From: Planctomycetota bacterium
Lineage (GTDB): Bacteria; Planctomycetota; UBA1135
Assembly: GCA_027021325.1 (NCBI GenBank)
Contig: JALUUN010000367.1
Location: forward strand, 1-9,495
Length of the DNA stretch: 9,495 nucleotides
Reading direction: 5' to 3'
Positions 8,131 through 9,495 of the stretch are shown here, in pieces (position 1 is the first letter of the stretch; every line of letters begins with the position of its first letter). Below the pieces are notes generated by a model. The model did not search any database and was not told the DNA's origin. It was given only the letters and a program-made list of their open reading frames with translations. The position numbers and the translations under genes are program-made.

Positions 8131-9084
8131 CTACGGCCCCGGCTCCGCCGGCTCCAGCACCACTTCGCCTTCCGGCCAGCGCAGGGCGCCCAGGGCCCCT
8201 TGAGGCCTCTGGCCCCGGGCACGGGCCTTGTTGCTGCGGCCCACGGAGTAGTCGATGCAGAAGGCCCGCCGCGCCGGCCCCAGGGGCTCCAGGGGCGGAT
8301 GTCCCGCGAAGAGGTCCGGGCCGGCGGCATGGACCCGCACCGCAGCCGGGCTGCGCCAGTAGTGGCCGAAGACCACGGCCCCGGGCCCGGCCCAGGATTC
8401 CCACCAGCGCACGCGATGGGTCCGTCGGATCCGGCCTCCGGCCACGAACTCCGCGGGGGTCGCCTCCTCCAGGCCCGAGGTAAGGACGCGGACCGGGTTC
8501 CCGTTCTGCAGAAAGAGATCCCGCTCCGCCGTATCCCGCTCCAGGCCCCGGGCCTCGGCCTCGGTCAGGAGACGGGCGCGCTCGGCCTCGAGAAGAGCGA
8601 GGGCGTTCTGCCGCCGGCGACGCACCGCCTCGACGGCCCGGGCCTCCCAGCAGGCGTGGACCACGAGGAGATCCTCCCTTTCCAGCGCCAGGGGGAGTTC
8701 CAGCAACCAGGAGCGGAGGCGCGCCCGCTCCGCCGGACCGGCGAGGCGCTGGGCGATCACACGGCCGTTGTCCACCTCCTCCTCGCCGAAGAACCACTCG
8801 TTCCCCGAGCGGCGCCGCTCCTGGAGGAGGTTCAGCTCGTGGTTGCCGAGGAGGGCGAGGGCCCGTCCCCGGCGCCACCAGTCCTCGACAAGCCCGGCCA
8901 CGCCCAGGCTGTCCGGCCCGCGGTCCACCAGGTCGCCCAGGAACACGGCCCATCGGCCGCCGGGGTGGCTGCCGTTCTCCCGGTAACCCAGACGGCGGAG
9001 CAGACGCTGGAGTACCTCGAGCTCGCCGTGGACGTCACCGATGACGTCCACGGCACCCGGCGGCAGGGGCTGGACCAGCTCCAT
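8131..9084 (-). CDS. PPP-family metallophosphatase (Ser/Thr phosphatase or Ap4A-hydrolase-like)
   Basis: A 317-residue cytoplasmic phosphatase with the complete dinuclear-metal signature of the PPP group: GDVHG (16-20), GDLVDRG (50-56), GNHE (80-83), a metal-ligand His in VVHACWEA, and GHYWR in the C-terminal part, followed by FCIDYSVGRS. PPP enzymes hydrolyse phosphoproteins or dinucleoside polyphosphates; the sequence alone does not tell which. The insert between GNHE and VVHACWEA, and the charged helical region after it (EAVRRRRQNALALLEAERARLL), are longer than in the minimal PrpE/ApaH type. The ATG at 9084 is the only possible start near the conserved region, because an in-frame TAG lies 12 nt upstream within the -10 box. 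It has no Shine-Dalgarno site and looks leaderless. An FHA phosphothreonine-binding protein occurs elsewhere in this window, but a link is speculative. Confidence 0.88.
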   Translation of the reverse strand: MELVQPLPPGAVDVIGDVHGELEVLQRLLRRLGYRENGSHPGGRWAVFLGDLVDRGPDSLGVAGLVEDWWRRGRALALLGNHELNLLQERRRSGNEWFFGEEEVDNGRVIAQRLAGPAERARLRSWLLELPLALEREDLLVVHACWEARAVEAVRRRRQNALALLEAERARLLTEAEARGLERDTAERDLFLQNGNPVRVLTSGLEEATPAEFVAGGRIRRTHRVRWWESWAGPGAVVFGHYWRSPAAVRVHAAGPDLFAGHPPLEPLGPARRAFCIDYSVGRSNKARARGQRPQGALGALRWPEGEVVLEPAEPGP

Positions 9085-9093
9085 GGGCCGCGG

Positions 9094-9120
9094 ATTCTAG
9101 GCCGGGCCGTCTCCGCTCAA
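9094..9120 (-). promoter_or_regulatory. Promoter of the phosphatase gene, probable leaderless start
   Basis: Read on the minus strand: TTGAGC (9120-9115, four of six against TTGACA), 15 bp spacer, TAGAAT (9099-9094), then 9 nt to the ATG at 9084. The start of transcription should fall at or very near the ATG. The -35 element abuts and partly overlaps the T-rich tail of the upstream gene's terminator. The spacer is shorter than the usual 17, so the -35 is less certain than the -10. Confidence 0.5.
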
Positions 9121-9153
9121 GAAAGAACCGGGGCGGCCCGAAGGCCGCCCCGG
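9119..9153 (-). terminator. Intrinsic terminator of the outer-membrane barrel gene
   Basis: An 11-bp perfect stem (9128-9138 with 9143-9153) closes a 4-nt loop. On the minus strand the loop is TTCG, the very stable UUCG type, and the stem is followed by TTCTTTCTT. It lies 22 nt after the stop codon of the barrel gene. On the plus strand the stem has no T-rich tail, so it works for the minus strand only. Confidence 0.88.
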
Positions 9154-9175
9154 CGGAAGCGCAACTTGCTTGGCC

Positions 9176-9495
9176 TCAGAAAGGCAAGCCGACGGTGGCG
9201 TACACGATGTACGCATCCTTGGTCAGGTTGTCCCAGTCGACCCAGCCCCAGCCGAGCGAGCCGAGCACGCCCGAACCGAGAACGGTGTCGAGGGTCACGT
9301 CCAGCTCGGTGGCGTCGTAGGCGCCGGTGCCGGTCTGGTCGTTGAAGTTGACCCAGGTCACCCGACCGTTCCAGCCCTCCATGGGGTGGAACCCGAGGCC
9401 GACCTGCCAGGTATCGGCCAGGCCGTTCCAGACACCGCCGGCGCCGGTCGGGGCGCCACCCAGCGGAGTCCGGTTGCTCACGTCGTAGAGGCCCG
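9176..9495 (-). CDS. Outer-membrane beta-barrel protein, C-terminal part (5' truncated by window edge)
   Basis: About 106 residues of the C-terminus are in the window; the frame stays open to the right edge, so a GTG at 9481 is not taken as the start. The sequence alternates polar and hydrophobic/aromatic residues in strand-like blocks (TWQVGLGFHP, WNGRVTWVNF, ATELDVTLDTVL, LGSLGWGWVDW, AYIVYATVGLPF) linked by Gly/Asn/Asp-rich turns. It ends in Phe after an alternating aromatic strand, the usual C-terminal signal for BAM-assisted insertion. This is typical of porins and related barrels and implies an outer membrane. The ending resembles porin-like or alginate-export-type barrels, but the family cannot be set from this fragment and the substrate is unknown. 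A strong intrinsic terminator follows. Its lower bias toward Arg/Leu/Ala compared with its neighbours reflects barrel composition rather than transfer. Confidence 0.78.
   Translation of the reverse strand, partial: GLYDVSNRTPLGGAPTGAGGVWNGLADTWQVGLGFHPMEGWNGRVTWVNFNDQTGTGAYDATELDVTLDTVLGSGVLGSLGWGWVDWDNLTKDAYIVYATVGLPF

Noticed and set aside
8134..8155. Small hairpin near the end of the phosphatase gene, considered as a shared terminator with rsfS
   Set aside because: Only about four base pairs, inside coding sequence, and no T-tract on either strand.

Overview
The window is a GC-rich piece of a bacterial chromosome with dense gene packing, short intergenic gaps and frequent TTG/GTG starts. 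A beta-barrel protein ending in Phe, cut by the right edge, points to a Gram-negative (diderm) host. High GC, a membrane pyrophosphatase of the Na+-pump type and a recurring TAGAATC promoter box would fit an Acidobacteriota-like or deltaproteobacterial-type lineage, but this is a weak guess; no rRNA or marker gene settles it.

Left part (1-3985, + strand): the tail of a surface-polysaccharide locus. It holds the C-terminal third of a Wzx-type flippase and three family-4 (GT-B) glycosyltransferases in tandem, each with the E-x7-E motif. The first three genes are almost touching and the fourth follows after 71 bp with its own Shine-Dalgarno site. Together they would assemble and export a glycan repeat unit. 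The last glycosyltransferase runs 91 bp into the 3' end of the convergent gene.

Middle (3895-4742, - strand): a two-gene unit, a small glutaredoxin-like CxxC protein and a tail-anchored FHA-domain protein, joined by an ATGA stop/start overlap. It is divergent from a DedA/VTT membrane protein (4805-5530, +), which appears to be made from a leaderless mRNA with a TTG start.

Right part: a complete membrane-bound pyrophosphatase (hppA, 5618-7690), with residues of the K+-dependent class and a glutamate placement compatible with Na+ pumping. Its promoter is embedded in the end of the DedA gene, with the -10 box sharing the TAG stop, and its 5' leader can fold into two competing structures. It is followed by the ribosomal silencing factor rsfS (7739-8113). 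Convergent to these is a PPP-family metallophosphatase (8131-9084, -), also apparently leaderless. A textbook intrinsic terminator then closes the partial outer-membrane barrel gene (9176-9495, -).

I see no CRISPR array, insertion sequence, tRNA, rRNA or phage gene, and no clearly new multi-gene system. The most interesting signals are regulatory: the repeated TAGAATC boxes at a fixed 9-nt distance from start codons, and the switch-like leader of the pyrophosphatase gene.
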